Source: Procambarus clarkii (taxonomy: Eukaryota > Arthropoda > Malacostraca > Decapoda > Cambaridae). From it: DNA of 64,000 nucleotides. The notes beneath the pieces were generated by a model, which saw nothing but the letters and a program-made list of their open reading frames with translations, was not told the DNA's origin and did not search any database. The translations under genes were made by a program, and so were the position numbers. Location of the stretch: positions 39,768,734 through 39,832,733 of the forward strand of contig NC_091188.1 in the NCBI RefSeq assembly GCF_040958095.1, in the 5' to 3' direction. Each line of letters opens with the position of its first letter. The first letter of the stretch is position 1. Positions 1 through 11,000 of this stretch are shown in pieces.

Positions 1-137
1 GTAAAGTAATTCTCATCAAATCATATAGTTTTTCTTATAAGCTATTGTCGAGGAGTTGTACCTCACCTAGTACTCGCCTAGTTGTAAGGTGATGAGGATG
101 ACCCTAGATATGGTATGCTCACAAAGGAAGAAATATT

Positions 138-162
138 GGTTAGGTTAGGTTAGGTTAGGTTA
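138..162. repeat. Short (TTAGG)5 telomere-like array
   Basis: Five tandem copies of the arthropod telomere pentamer, on the strand shown as GGTTA. This is a short interstitial array and not a telomere. The surrounding 1-1746 contains no recognisable gene or EXOC2 exon. Confidence 0.85.
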
Positions 163-165
163 TCT

Positions 166-1746
166 GCTACTGAGGTTGAGGATTAGGAGAATGGTGCAGA
201 TTGACCTCCTCAAGCTCTATCTCTTAAACTAATGTCTCGTACTTACTGTTACAAACGGTAACATTTGTTGCAGTGTTTAAAAGTTATCATAAAGCATAGA
301 AAGTTAGGTAGGATTGCTGTCCACTTCAATGCAATGTTTTGAGGCTAGAAGTTAGGAATAGTACTGTCAATGATGACAGCCCTCGCAGGCTGGTCCAATA
401 CACAGTGGTGAGGAACAAGGAGGGGAAGGACTTGAACATAAGAGTATAATATATATAAATTAAAAATAATTACAAGAGGTGAAGTCTTTAAAATAATTTC
501 CTAAATGTTATCAGCTGGAAAATTGTGTTACAACACACAAAAAACTGTATCACTGTTCAAAATGTGCACTACCAGATATGAAAGGTATTTTAAATACAGT
601 ACAATATCTTATGTCTAAAGCATGGGAATAATACAAAAAAATCTAAAGTAGTGAGTCTAGCCGAGAGCATCTGCCCAGAAGCTATGATCTAGTTCCAATC
701 TCGGAACGTTCTGTCCATGCAAACCACGGGTGGTCAAAGGAAATCTTGAGAGAGATACCTGGTGTTCTAGGGTCACATGGATTCTGAGCTCATCAACAAA
801 TTGTCTCAAGTGGCATAACACTCAAAAGTGATGATGTACGGCCAGCTGTTTGTTGTGGTAGTTAGCTTATTTATCTGTATATAATGGAAATGCCTACATA
901 CTTTCCTTTAACATATCACCACACAATAAGCATCAATCATAATTATATAACCTTAAGCCCAACATAACACAGTACTAGTATAGATATAATATACAAATGA
1001 GGTTAAGGTTAGAATAATTCACCAGCTCTCTGGTAGTTACTTTGTTTTGGGGTGAACCCACTCTTTGACTTTGGGCATGAACCCTTTTTTTGGACTTGGG
1101 ACCTTCCGGTCCACTCATTGCAGTGGCCTTGCGCCTCTAGTTTCTTTGCCTTGCGGCATATTTCATGTGTAGCCTTCCAGCTACAGTATTTTCTTTGTGC
1201 TGTGCCTAGAGGCATTTGTGGGAATTCGATGTATACCTTGGATATATGCAACATTTGACCATTCCCCAGTATGCCACCCACAACAGTCGACTAACATCCA
1301 GGTTCCTAATCACTGCTAGGTGAACACAGGCAATGGGTGTAAGGAGACTTGCCCATACATCGAGCCTTGCCTGGGATTGCACAAGCAATGCTTATAGTGC
1401 TAGATTTTCCCTCTTAACAGTAAGAACACTTGACCTTAAGTAAGTCTAGGTCTAGGGTAAGGGAAAACTAGTTAAACAGACTTAAGTTACTTTGCTTTTT
1501 CATAACAGATGCAAAAAACATGTGCTAAAATGGGGTTCCATTTCCCAATTGTGAGGCCCTACAGTGGATGCCTTTTGGCTTGACTGATCATGGTGGGGTT
1601 TTCTGTACCTCTTTCCTCTGGTCCAGCTGTTGCTCTGGGTCCTGGCAAGGTTGCCGTCCTTTCAGGGAAAAGTGGTCGTTGCTTATATCCTGGAAAAATG
1701 TTTGATTCATTCAGACATTTTTCCATGTATCTGCCTCTTTCAGAAG
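166..1746. other. Unassigned intronic/upstream sequence
   Basis: No coding exon, RNA gene or recognisable transposon is seen. Short ORFs of 60-90 codons on both strands lack motifs. It probably belongs to an EXOC2 intron, because the next EXOC2 exon at 7894 begins with a split codon. Confidence 0.5.
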
Positions 1747-3177
1747 GTTACCTTACCTTGAGGTTACCTTGAGGTGCTTCCGGGGCTTAGCGTCCCCGCG
1801 GCCCGGTCGTCGACCAGGCCTCCTGGTTGCTGGACTGATCAACCAGGCTGTTAGACACGGCTGCTCACAGCCTGACGTATGAGTCACAGCCTGGTTGATC
1901 AGATATCCTTTGGAGGTGCTTATCCAGTTCTCTCTTGAACACTGTGAGGGGTCGGCCAGTTATGCCCCTTATGTGTAGTGGAAGCGTGTTGAACAGTCTC
2001 GGGCCTCTAATGTTGATAGAGTTCTCTCTCAGAGTACCTGTTGCACCTCTGCTTTTCAATGGGGGTATTCTGCACATCCTGCCATGTCTTCTGGTCTCAT
2101 GTGATGTTATTTCTGTGTGCAGTTGGGACCAGCCCCTCAGTTATTTTCCACGTGTAAATTATTATGTACCTCTCCCGCCTGCGCTCAAGGGAGTACAGAT
2201 TAAGGCTCTTTAGTCGGTCCCAGTAATTTAGATGTTTTACTGAGTGGATTCTAGCAGTAAAGGATCTCTGCACGCTCTCCAGGTCAGCAATTTCTCCAGC
2301 TTTGAAAGGGGCTGTCATTGTGCAGCAGTACTCCACTCTAGAGAGCACAAGCGTTTTGAAAAGTATCATCATCAGTATAGCATCTCTAGTGTGAAAAGTT
2401 CTTCTTATCCAACCTGTCATTTTTCTTGCAGTTGTGACGGCTACTTTATTGTGTTCTTTAAAGGTAAGGTCTTCCGACATGAGTACACCCAGAACCTTTA
2501 CATTGCCTTTTTGTTCTATGTTATGATTTGCCTGAGTTTTGTACGTGGTTTCCGTTTTTATATTTTCAATTTTTCCGTAGCGCATGAGTTGGAACTTATC
2601 CTCGTTAAACACCATATTATTTTCTGTAGCCCATAGAAAGGCCTGATCTACATCTGATTGGAGGTGTGCCGTGTCCTCTATGTTGCCAACTCTCATGAAA
2701 ATCCTAGTGTCATCTGCAAAGGATGATACAGTGCTATAGGTTGTGTTCTTGTCTATGTCCGATATGAGGATGAGAAAAAGTACTGGAGCAAGCACAGTAC
2801 CCTGGGGGACTGAGCTCTTCACGGTTGATGGGCTGGATTTTATTTTGTTGACTATTACACATTGGGTTCTGTTAGTCAGGAAATTGTAGATCCATCTGCC
2901 TATTTTCCTGGGATTCTTTTTGAACGCATTTTATGTGCAATAACTCCATGGTCACATTTATCAAATGCTTTTGCGAAATCTGTGTAAATTACATCAGCGT
3001 TTTGTTTGTCTTCCATAGCATCTAATGCCATATCATAGTGGTCTAGCAAGTGCGACAGGCAAGAGCGCCCTGTTCTGAAACCATGTTGTCCGGGGTTATG
3101 GAGATGCTGTGATTCCATGTATTCCAGTTCCAAGGTCGGCTTGGTAATATACCTCACCGGTTTGAATTTCTCCAATG
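1747..3177 (-). mobile_element. CR1-like non-LTR retrotransposon (family A), 5'-truncated
   Basis: The minus strand encodes the C-terminal half of a reverse transcriptase in broken frames. From 5' to 3' it shows HGFRTGRSCLSHLLDHYD, YTDFAKAFDKCDHG, SSVPQGTVLAPVLF, the catalytic FADD in SFADDTRIF, thumb sequence VLGVLMSEDLTFKEHN and SRVEYCCTMTAPF, then the tail LFNTLPLHIRGITG. One frame break lies between 2822 and 2900. The 5' end is truncated at 3177. The 3' UTR (1747-1860) is nearly the same as the tail of the tRNA-derived SINE family seen elsewhere in this window. It is inactive. Confidence 0.85.
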
Positions 3178-3780
3178 CTCTTCACATCTAGTCTTTCAGA
3201 CTGGTCCTTGCCTTTCTTTTATCTCCACAGTTTATGGTGTTCACTTCAGCCTTTAATTCCTTTTCTGAAGCTATTTTGCTGTTGGCACTTGCCTCTGGAT
3301 GTAGGGTTTGGGAGCTTCATGCTCTTATCTGGAAGCATGGTTTTTATTCGTTTTGCCCTCATGAGCGTTATGTTCGTCTGGAGCCGTCTCCTTTTGTTCT
3401 GGCAAAGAATGAATTGGCGGACTCCCGGAGGAATCCTTTGGTTGTTGATGCTTGATTGGTATAGCTGAGTGTGCATTATGTGCTGTACCTGTTAGTAGCT
3501 CTCTATGGTTACCTTCATGCTAGCAATTCTGTCTTGGTGGATACTTGTGGGTTGATCCTGTTTCCTTTTTTCCCTGTTCGAAGGGTAGTTTCCCAGGTCA
3601 TCTAATGTTAAATCCAACCAGCCTACGGGCTATCCTCGTGCCCATGATGTTCGTCAATATGCTGCTCTTGCAGTGGTTTACATTGTTGGGGATGCCATTT
3701 GGCAGTTTTGAGGCTTTAGTCTCTTTGAATCCAGCAGTGGTCTGGGTTCAAAGACACTTAACTGGCAGGATGGCAGTGTA
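3178..3780 (+). pseudogene. DIRS-like tyrosine recombinase fragment
   Basis: Degenerate YR coding sequence. GCRVWELHALIW contains the box-I arginine, followed by VRLEPSPFVLAKNELA. Near 3640 a reading of AHDVRQYAA preserves the H-x-x-R box II. Several stops and frameshifts are present. The fragment then joins sequence resembling a DIRS terminal repeat (from about 3690). It is bounded on the left by the truncated family-A LINE. Confidence 0.7.
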
Positions 3781-4205
3781 ATTACCCAAGTTTAATTAGG
3801 TAATTATACTTCCATCCCACTCCTGACCGACAACCAGAACACAACTCCATAGTCTCCTGAGACTGATGGATGCCTACTACTACTGAAGTACCAAGTGTAG
3901 TTACAGGATGAGAGCTACGCTCATTGTGTCCTGTCTTCCCAACACTGTCATATAACGCTTTGAAACTACTGACAGTTTTGGCCTCCACCACCTTCTCACT
4001 TGCTCCAACCGTCTACTACTCGGCAAAAGAAAAACTGTCTAATAATGTTTTGACAACTTTGTTTCCTTAGCTTGAATTTGTGGCCTCTTGTTCTTGAAGT
4101 TGCTGGTTTCAGGAATTCCTCTTGGTCAATTTGGCTGATTTGTTATTATTTTGTAAGTGGTGATCATTTCACCTCGTTTTTTTCTTCTATTTTCTAGCTT
4201 TGGCA
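3781..4205 (-). mobile_element. CR1-like LINE (family B) 3' end fragment
   Basis: Matches the 3' ends of the copies at 8721-10990, 12362-12595 and 36419-37650: an ATTACCTAA.TGTAGTTACAGG-type terminus, then the CTTTGAAACTACTGAC and TTGGCCTCCACCACCTTCTC blocks (+ strand view). A short unrelated dispersed repeat (about 3812-3890) interrupts the terminus. That repeat is the inverse of 8424-8500. Confidence 0.75.
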
Positions 4206-4227
4206 TGTGTGTGTTACTTGCTCTCTA

Positions 4228-4370
4228 CACCTCTGTAAAGGAGGGGGCGGAGGGCGAAGTTCTGGCTCTGGTTCCCGGGTAGGCCAAACAAAACTCCAAG
4301 GCTGATGTGACTAATAGTTGAGAGCCACCGGGGCTCACACAGAGAGAGGCATTTCATTACATTCACCGCT
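4228..4370 (+). repeat. Solo DIRS-like right terminal repeat fragment
   Basis: It ends with the conserved right terminus TTTCATTACATTCACCGCT and carries the TTCTGGCTCTGGTTCCCGG block found in other DIRS terminal repeats here. It directly abuts the left terminus of the next DIRS element at 4371, giving a head-to-tail junction. Confidence 0.75.
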
Positions 4371-4797
4371 GTTTTCTGGGGGGAGCCCCCACGGCTCCCC
4401 GGAGCTATCCATGGCTGATATGGATATCCTAACTATTTTGCATCAGTCGATGTGGATGAAGTTCTAGCCTACCGGGGACCACGAGCCAGAATCTGGCCCC
4501 CTCACAGAGGCATGGGGAGCAATGGCCCATAGAATGCACATGTAATTTGGAGCATTCTATATCTGCCATCGATCGGGACAGGCACCCAGAAAGGTAAGCG
4601 CCACAAAACAAACCCCTATTCTGGTTAACAACAAAAATTGACAAACGAGTGGACAGAACTCCCCAAAATAAAAACGAGCAAACCAGCATGACGTCACACG
4701 AGCCGTGCCGCATGTCTGCGCAGCTCCCCCCTCCCTGGGAGGGGGCAGGGGGAGCCCCAGACCCCCGAGCCGGCGATCCACACCTCAGTTCCTCGGC
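4371..4797 (+). repeat. DIRS left terminal inverted repeat
   Basis: Reverse complement of 7268-7720 with only modest divergence. Shared blocks include GTTTTCTGGGGGGAGCCCC at the tip, the CCATCGATCGGGACAGG segment, and the TGACGTCACACGAGCCGTG segment with its GC-rich stretch. The arm is about 430 bp. Confidence 0.85.
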
Positions 4798-5432
4798 TGA
4801 TGGGATCGTGCATGGTCGTGTGGCTCCAGCTCTGGTCTTGTCTCAGTGCCGTGACTTGTTTTCAGTCCTGCTCTTATGGTGGTCGTGTGAGCTGGGAGTA
4901 GTATTCTCAGGTACTCGGGCTGCATGTGCTTAGGGTCACGTTCCCTGAGTGCCCTGTAAGTACCACCCTTGGGGCTTGGGGTTGCCTTCCACAAGTCACC
5001 TTGGGTCTACCTCTGTTGGCTTTTCGCTGCTTGGCGTTTGGCTGCCCCGAGTGTTTGGGGGTTTTCCTCCCTTGTTTGCCTTGGGGTAAGTGGTTAGTTA
5101 TAGGACTGGTGGGGCGCAGGGTACTGTGTAGCTAGTTTTCACCTATAACAGCGGCCGGCTCTGTTCCCTCTGGATACGTTGTCCACTTGGGTGGTTTTTC
5201 TTTTCTTTTTGTTTTTGCCTGGTGGGGGGGGGGGGTCTGCCTTGTTTTTCCCTCCCCTTATATTAGGGTCATTTGTGTGGTGGCACCCCCTGCTTTGCCC
5301 TCGGGAGGTTCCCGTGGGTTCAGCTTTTTAGCAGATTGCTTGGAAGTTTGGGACGCCGGTTAGCAGTGCCCTACCTGGGCTAACCCTTAGCAGACCCAGT
5401 CTAGGGGCCCCTGGGAAACCCCGCGGGGGCTC

Positions 5433-6500
5433 TTGGGTCTGATGGAGGAGACCCTTGCGTCTCCTCTCGCTGTGTGCGAGTTTGAGGGTTGCTCTGTCCC
5501 CTTGTCTCAGGGTGACTCTCATTGTTTTTGCCTCCATCATGCTGCCTGTTGGGTCGGTGACGCATTCGACCCTGAGTCCTGCGAGCTGTGTTGCTTGTTT
5601 GTGACTCAATTCACCCAGTCTGCTGATGAATTACTTCGGGTGCAGGCAGCTCGTGCATTGCAAGGTAGGTTTAGGTTATTGCTTCCTCGGACGCCCTGCA
5701 GCTGCCCCGCTTTGTGTATAGGGACCCAGACATGGGGGTGTTGGTTGCTTTGGCCGTGGTTCCATCCGCACCCCCTTGGTCTTCCCCTTCGGGGGTTCTT
5801 CGGTTCCGTCTTTCCGGAGGTTTTCGGCTTCCTGCATCTCTCCGTCTGAGGTGCGGTTGGCCTTGGCGGCTTCCCTCCTGCGTGACCCGGAGTACGCCTC
5901 CATAATGGATCCTTCTTCTTTCAGGTTTGGATCTCCGTGTCCTTACTGGGTACGTTATGAGGTTCCGGGGTCGTCCTGGCTTGCAGACTGCCCCTTGTTT
6001 TCGCTGGATGCTTGGGACTCGTTCAGTTGAACCTTCACGTTTGAGTGGCGTTAGGCGTTGACGGTGGTCCAGGTTTACCTGGGGGGCGATTTTGAACACC
6101 TTAATGAGTGTCTTTTCGCTCTTGCCCTTCTGCTGGATGTTGGTGCGGTGCAGCTCCATGTGCAGGTTCCTTCCCTGTCGGCTGCTCTTGTGGCAAAGGA
6201 TTTGCGTGCTCGTGGCTTTTTGGCTTTGGTCCTGCGTTTCTTTTCCCTCCTGGAGCTATCTTCGGATTGGCTTGCGGAGGATGTTGAGGCGCTTGGGGCC
6301 GCTCCAGGGTCTGGCGCCTTGGTCTCAGCTGCTCGGGTGTCGTCTGCCATGTTGAAGCTTTTTGTGCCGAACCTGCGGGAGGCGTTGCTGCGGTTTTTCG
6401 CTGCGCGCTTCGCGTGTCGTCAGGCGGTCCTTGTTTCCTCTTTGGAATCCGCTTGGGCCCTGGTTCTTAGGTTGTCTTCTCCCTTTTGTCCTCTGCTTTT
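5433..6500 (+). pseudogene. DIRS gag-like remnant
   Basis: The first part (5433-5680) encodes a Cys/His-rich block with spacing C..C, H..C, HH, C and C..C (CEFEGCSVPLSQGDSHCF, CLHHAACWVGDAFDPESC), which resembles the N-terminal zinc-binding region of DIRS Gag proteins. After a frame change the second part (5776-6500) includes LRDPEYASIMDPSS, ARVSSAMLKLFVPNLREAL and FFAARFACRQAVL, which I recognise as DIRS Gag C-terminal style. Stops lie at 6028 and about 6052. The gag assignment is from memory of the family and not from a search. Confidence 0.6.
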
Positions 6501-6503
6501 TGA

Positions 6504-7064
6504 GGCTTCTGCGGTAGAGGGGGTCGCGTGGCGGAGCTTCATGCTCTTCTCTGGCGCAGAGGTTTTTGCTCCTATGGTCGTGGTCTTCGGTTTCTTCGTT
6601 TGCAGCCGTCTCCCTCTTTTCTGGCGAAGAATGAGACTGCTGCTTTCCGGAGGGGTCCTTGGGTTGTTGATGCGTGCTTTGTCAGGCAGGGGGTTCACCA
6701 TGTGTTGTGTCCGGTTGCGGCCCTCCGCCGTTATCTGCGCGCCACGGCTTCTGTGTCCGGGGACGCGCTTTGGGTTGATCCGGTTTCCCTTCTTCTCTGT
6801 TCGCGGGTTCGGGTCTCTTAGGTCATCCGCAGGGTTATTAAATCCAGCCAACCTGCGGTCTATCCCCGTGCCCATGACGTTCGTAAGTTCGATGCTCTTG
6901 CTGCCATCTTCGGCAATATATCTTGGGCTGACATTCGGGTACGGGGATTTTGGCGGTCGAACAGGGTCCTGGCTGCACGCTACCTTGTTAACGTTCCTGG
7001 ACCCAGTCGGGCCTGTGTTGCTTTAGGTCGGCGGTTGCAGCCCGTTGTCTCGGCTTCATCTTGA
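6504..7064 (+). pseudogene. DIRS tyrosine recombinase remnant with R, HxxR and Y retained
   Basis: Reading in one frame from 6504: GGRVAELHALLW (box-I Arg at 6525-6527), LQPSPSFLAKNETAAFRRG, VHHVLCPVAALRRYLRA, then an in-frame TAG at 6819-6821 where other copies have CAG (Gln). It continues VIKSSQPAVYPRAHDVRKF (H-x-x-R box II) and GFWRSNRVLAARYLVNVPG (likely catalytic Tyr in RYL) to TGA at 7062-7064. Only the N-terminal part is missing, plus a frameshift near 6510. One C-to-T change accounts for the internal stop. It is inactive as it stands. Confidence 0.75.
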
Positions 7065-7127
7065 GGAGTGGAGCAACGACCACCTCCCGGGTAAGTGCCC
7101 TTGGTTTTCTTGGTAGTCTTTGGTGAG

Positions 7128-7220
7128 GTAGCTCCGGGGAGCCGTAGGGGCTCCCCCAGAAAACCAGCGTTGAATGTAATGAAACGCCATTTTCTGGGTG
7201 AGTCCCGGAGGCTCCCCGGC
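7128..7220 (+). repeat. DIRS internal complementary region (ICR)
   Basis: This block is the reverse complement of the right terminus joined directly to the left terminus of the same element: the left half complements 4371-4410 and the right half complements 7660-7720. It reproduces the circle junction (...ACGCT|GGTTTTCTGG...). Such an ICR is diagnostic for DIRS-type elements. Confidence 0.8.
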
Positions 7221-7267
7221 ATCCCTCCCGCCCTCCGGTCGGCGTTTTTTCGCGTTTTTTTTTTATA

Positions 7268-7720
7268 TCCAGCCTCAGAACTGGGGTGTGGATTGCCGGC
7301 TCGAGGGTCTGGGGCTCCCCCTTCCCCCTCTCGGGGAGGGGGGAGCTGTGCAGACATGCGGCACGGCTCATGTGACGTCATGCTGGTTTGCTCGTTTTTC
7401 TTTTGGGAAGTTCTGTCCTCTCGTTTGTCAATTTTTGTTGTTAGCCAGAATAGGGGTTTGTTATATGGCGCTTACCTTTCTGGGTGCCTGTCCCGGTCGA
7501 TGGCAGATATAGAATGTTCCAAATCACATGTGCATTCTATGGGCCATTGCTCCCCGTACCTCTGTGAGGGGTCCAGGTTCTGGCTCGTGGTCCCCGGTAG
7601 GCTAGAACTCCACCCACATCAACTGATGCAAAATAGTTAGGATTTCCATATCAGCCATGGATAGCTCCGGGGAGCCTCCGGGACTCGCCCAGAAAATGGC
7701 GTTTCATTACATTCAACGCT
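7268..7720 (+). repeat. DIRS right terminal inverted repeat
   Basis: Inverse of 4371-4797. It ends with GTTTCATTACATTCAACGCT, the consensus right tip shared by all DIRS-like ends in the window, and is followed by a T-run. Confidence 0.85.
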
Positions 7721-7893
7721 GGTTTTTTTGTGATTTGGCGTGGAATGACCCGATTACTGTATTGTATGTAATGTATTCACTATTCTTTAACATTCACTGT
7801 AAAGCTTTAGCCTTCCATTTCAGAACTCCTTGAAACATTATCATCATGTAAAGTGAGACAATATTTATGTAAACCCAATTTTTAAATTTTCAG

Positions 7894-8008
7894 GGTTCAT
7901 TGTCTGACCTCCTTATTTCAACAAACAGTGGAGCATGTGCGAGGTCTGCACACCCGTGAGAAGTGGCAGCTAGAGGTGGATGATGATAATGGAGGCTGCA
8001 CTCAGTTG
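7894..8008 (+). CDS. EXOC2: EXOC2 coding exon a (first seen in window)
   Basis: Acceptor CAG ends at 7893 and donor GTGAGC begins at 8009. The exon carries one base of a split codon and then 38 codons, including SLFQQTVEHVRGLH, REKWQLEVDDD and GCTQL, and ends in phase 0. The preceding exon is not in the window or was not recognised. The right end of a DIRS element lies at 7720, 173 bp upstream. Confidence 0.8.
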
Positions 8009-11000
8009 GTGAGCAACATTTACCTTCCATATGACTAATCTCTGAATGGTTATCAGAATACTATACACACACATCTGCACATGTACAAAAAATAAAATAA
8101 AAAAGGAAAAAAATATTCTTGTAGAATGAGTATTTTAAAAACAATATGTAAGGGGAAATTAGAAGTAAAGTAAATACCTATACAGTATTTTTGTTGGTTG
8201 GGTGAGGTGTAGTAGTTTGTTGGGTGGCGAGCTCAGTCAGCATCTCGGTGCCAAATGCAAGGTTTGCTAGCACTGCAGTGTGTTGACCTCGGATGTTTCT
8301 ATGAACATTTTTATACTTATTAGTTATTATAGTATTTGTTGAATAACAGAAACTTAGATTGAGTGCGATACAAACTGTAAAGATAATGTATTTAGGAATA
8401 CAATATACAGTACTGTATGTATATAGTAGTAGTAGGCATCCATCAGTCTCGGGAGACTATGGAGTTGCGCTCTGATTGTCGGTCTGGAGTTACCTCTCCA
8501 GGGCACAAAGCCAGGGTAGGTTGATATGGAGAAGCTGTTACCCAAGCAGTAGGTCCCCCCCTCTCCACAGCGCTGAAAGTCTCCAATGGAAAGGCAAACG
8601 CCAATACGATTAGTTCCAGCATTATCACAGGAACTGTGAGCTCCGGAGTTGACCTCGAAGTTGCTGAAAAAAGGCACAGGGACTCCAAACCCGGGGAGTA
8701 CTGGGAAGATAGGGCACCACAAGAGGTATGCTTATGGTGTCCTAGCTTTCCAGTACTGTCATATAATGCTTTGAAACTACTAGTATTGACAGTTTACTAC
8801 TTTGAAACTACTGACGCTTTCGGCCTCCAAAAGGGGCGCCTGGCAGCTGGGTGGACAGCACTTCGGATTCGTAGTCTTGAGGTTCCGGGTTCAATCCTCC
8901 GTGGAGGCTGAGACAAATAGGCAAAATGTTTCTTTCACTCTGATGCCCCCTGTTACCTAGCAGTAAATAGGTACCTGGGAGCTAGACAGCTGCTACGGGC
9001 TGCTTCCTTGGGAGTGTGTAACAAAAAGGAGGCCTGGTCGAGGACCGGGCCGCGGGGATGCAAAGCCCCGAAATCATCGCAAGGTAAGGTCTGTATGCAT
9101 TCTTGCCTGCAGTAGGCGAAATGTAAAGAAAATTAGCAGGAAACACTCAATTATACTGAGAAGGAAGCTTTAAACACTGATCAGTCAGACTTGGGTTCCT
9201 AATACTGAACTGTGGTGTTTACTTGCACCAACAGTTTGGCTGAACATCCCGGAGACCTAGTCAGAGACCGTAGACCGTTGGGGGATATGATCTCCAGAAC
9301 CTACAAAGGCCTGGTCGAGGACCGGGCCGCGGGGACACTAAGCCCCAAAATTATCTCGAGATAACCTCCACCACCTTCTCACTTAGCTTGTTCCACTGTC
9401 TACCACTCTGTTTGCAAAAGAAAACTTTCTAATATTTTTTGGCACCTTTGTTTCCATAGCTTGAATCTGTGTCCTCTTGTTCGTGATGTTGATGGTTTCA
9501 AGAATTCCTCTTTGTCAATTGGGTCATTTCCAGTTAGTATTTTGTAAGTAGTGATCATATCACCTGTTTTTCTTCAATCTTTTAGTTTTGGCATTTTTAA
9601 CGCCTCTAGTCTCTCCTCATCAAGTCTTGTTTTTCAGTTCCGGAAGACATTTTGTAGCATGCCCCTGCACCTTTTCCAGTTTCTTTGTGCTTCTTGAGAT
9701 GTGGGCACTATACTACTGCTGCATATTCCATTTTTGGTCTCACATATGTCATGAACAGTTTCTTACTACAGTATTTCACCATCCATATAATTAAAAGGAA
9801 GTCTGAAGTTGGAAAGCAATGCATACCCTACTCTCATAATGTTCCTTGTGTTCCTCTGGCGACAGCTTACTATCCCAAACCACCCCTAAGGCTTGTTCTT
9901 TATTAGAGTTCTGCAGTTCCTTTCCACCTAATTTGTAAGTTGTATGTGGTCTATTTTCTCCAATTCCACATTCCATAACATGGCAATAATTCACGTTGAA
10001 TTCCATTTGCCACTCGACGCTCCAAACACTTATTTTAGAATTGTCTGTGTCTCCTATCTTCTCCAGGACAGTATCTTTGCATCATCCACAAACTTGTTCA
10101 TATAATTTGAATTCCTTCTGGTAGAGGATGAATATTACTGGTGCAAGAACTGAACCCTGTGATATTCCATTAGTAACACTCCTCCTGTCAGATGCATTGT
10201 CTCTGATTACCACCCTCATCTGTCTGTAATTTAGACAATTTTTCATCCATGTCATAAATCTTTAGAGGTTTTTCTCCAGCATATTTTAGTTTCCAGAACA
10301 GCCTCTTGTGTAGGACTCTGTCAAAAGCCTTTTTTAGGTCCAACTAGACATAGTCAACCCAACCACCTCTTCCTGTAGTATCTCTGTGGCTCTATAATAA
10401 AAACTAAGTAGATTTGTTACACAGGATGTTCCTGTTCGAAAACCATACTGTTTGTCTGTTATTATGTCATTACTCTCTAGGTGTTCAACCCATTTGGCAT
10501 TAACTATGGTTTCTAGTGTTTTGACTACCATGCTTGTTAATGACACGGGTCTATAATTTAGAGGTTTCTCTAGACTACCATTTTTATAGATTGGTACTAT
10601 GTTTGCCTTTTTCCATATATCTGTTAAGATTCCTGTGCATAAAGATGTCTGGAATATTAATTGGAGTGAAATGCTCAGCTCATTTGCACATTCTCGCAGC
10701 ACCCAAGATGAACCTCCATCCGGTCCAACTGCTTTATTTCTTCTTAGACCCTTGAGTAATTTTTCTACTTCGTCTTGATATGTGTCTATGTATTCTGTGG
10801 TGTGCTCTGGAATTGGTATTGGGTCCAGCTCTCTGAAATCATTTTGAACAAACATACTTTGGAACTGTTCATTCACACATTTCTTTTTCATTCTCATAGC
10901 CTGTGTATTGTTACTGGTGGAGGGGGGAGGAATCCTCACCTCTTCAACACACTTCTTTGCCACCATATTAGAGTAACTACATTACCCCTGTGAGCACTAG

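Larger units (their letters stand above)
4371..7720 (+). mobile_element. DIRS-like YR retrotransposon derivative without reverse transcriptase
   Basis: DIRS-type elements carry gag, RT/RNase H (often a methyltransferase) and a tyrosine recombinase, with inverted terminal repeats and an internal complementary region (ICR) used to make a circular intermediate. Seen here in order: left terminal repeat 4371-4797, gag remnant 5433-6500, YR remnant 6504-7064, ICR 7128-7220, right terminal repeat 7268-7720. Gag runs straight into YR, so the RT and RNase H part is missing (the element is 3.35 kb; full DIRS elements are usually 5-6 kb). It must be non-autonomous. No target-site duplication is apparent, as expected for YR integration. 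Confidence 0.85.

Noticed and set aside
5671-7381. Long minus-strand frames opposite the DIRS gag/YR region
   Set aside because: GC-rich shadow frames. The plus strand carries the recognisable recombinase and gag motifs.
1-7893. Earlier EXOC2 exons in the first 7.9 kb
   Set aside because: No block resembling the preceding Sec5 sequence with AG/GT borders was found. The region is LINE, DIRS and unassigned sequence.
10334-10966. A functional reverse transcriptase gene
   Set aside because: Only the finger region is open. The FADD palm, thumb and tail downstream are frameshifted, and a SINE interrupts the 3' UTR.
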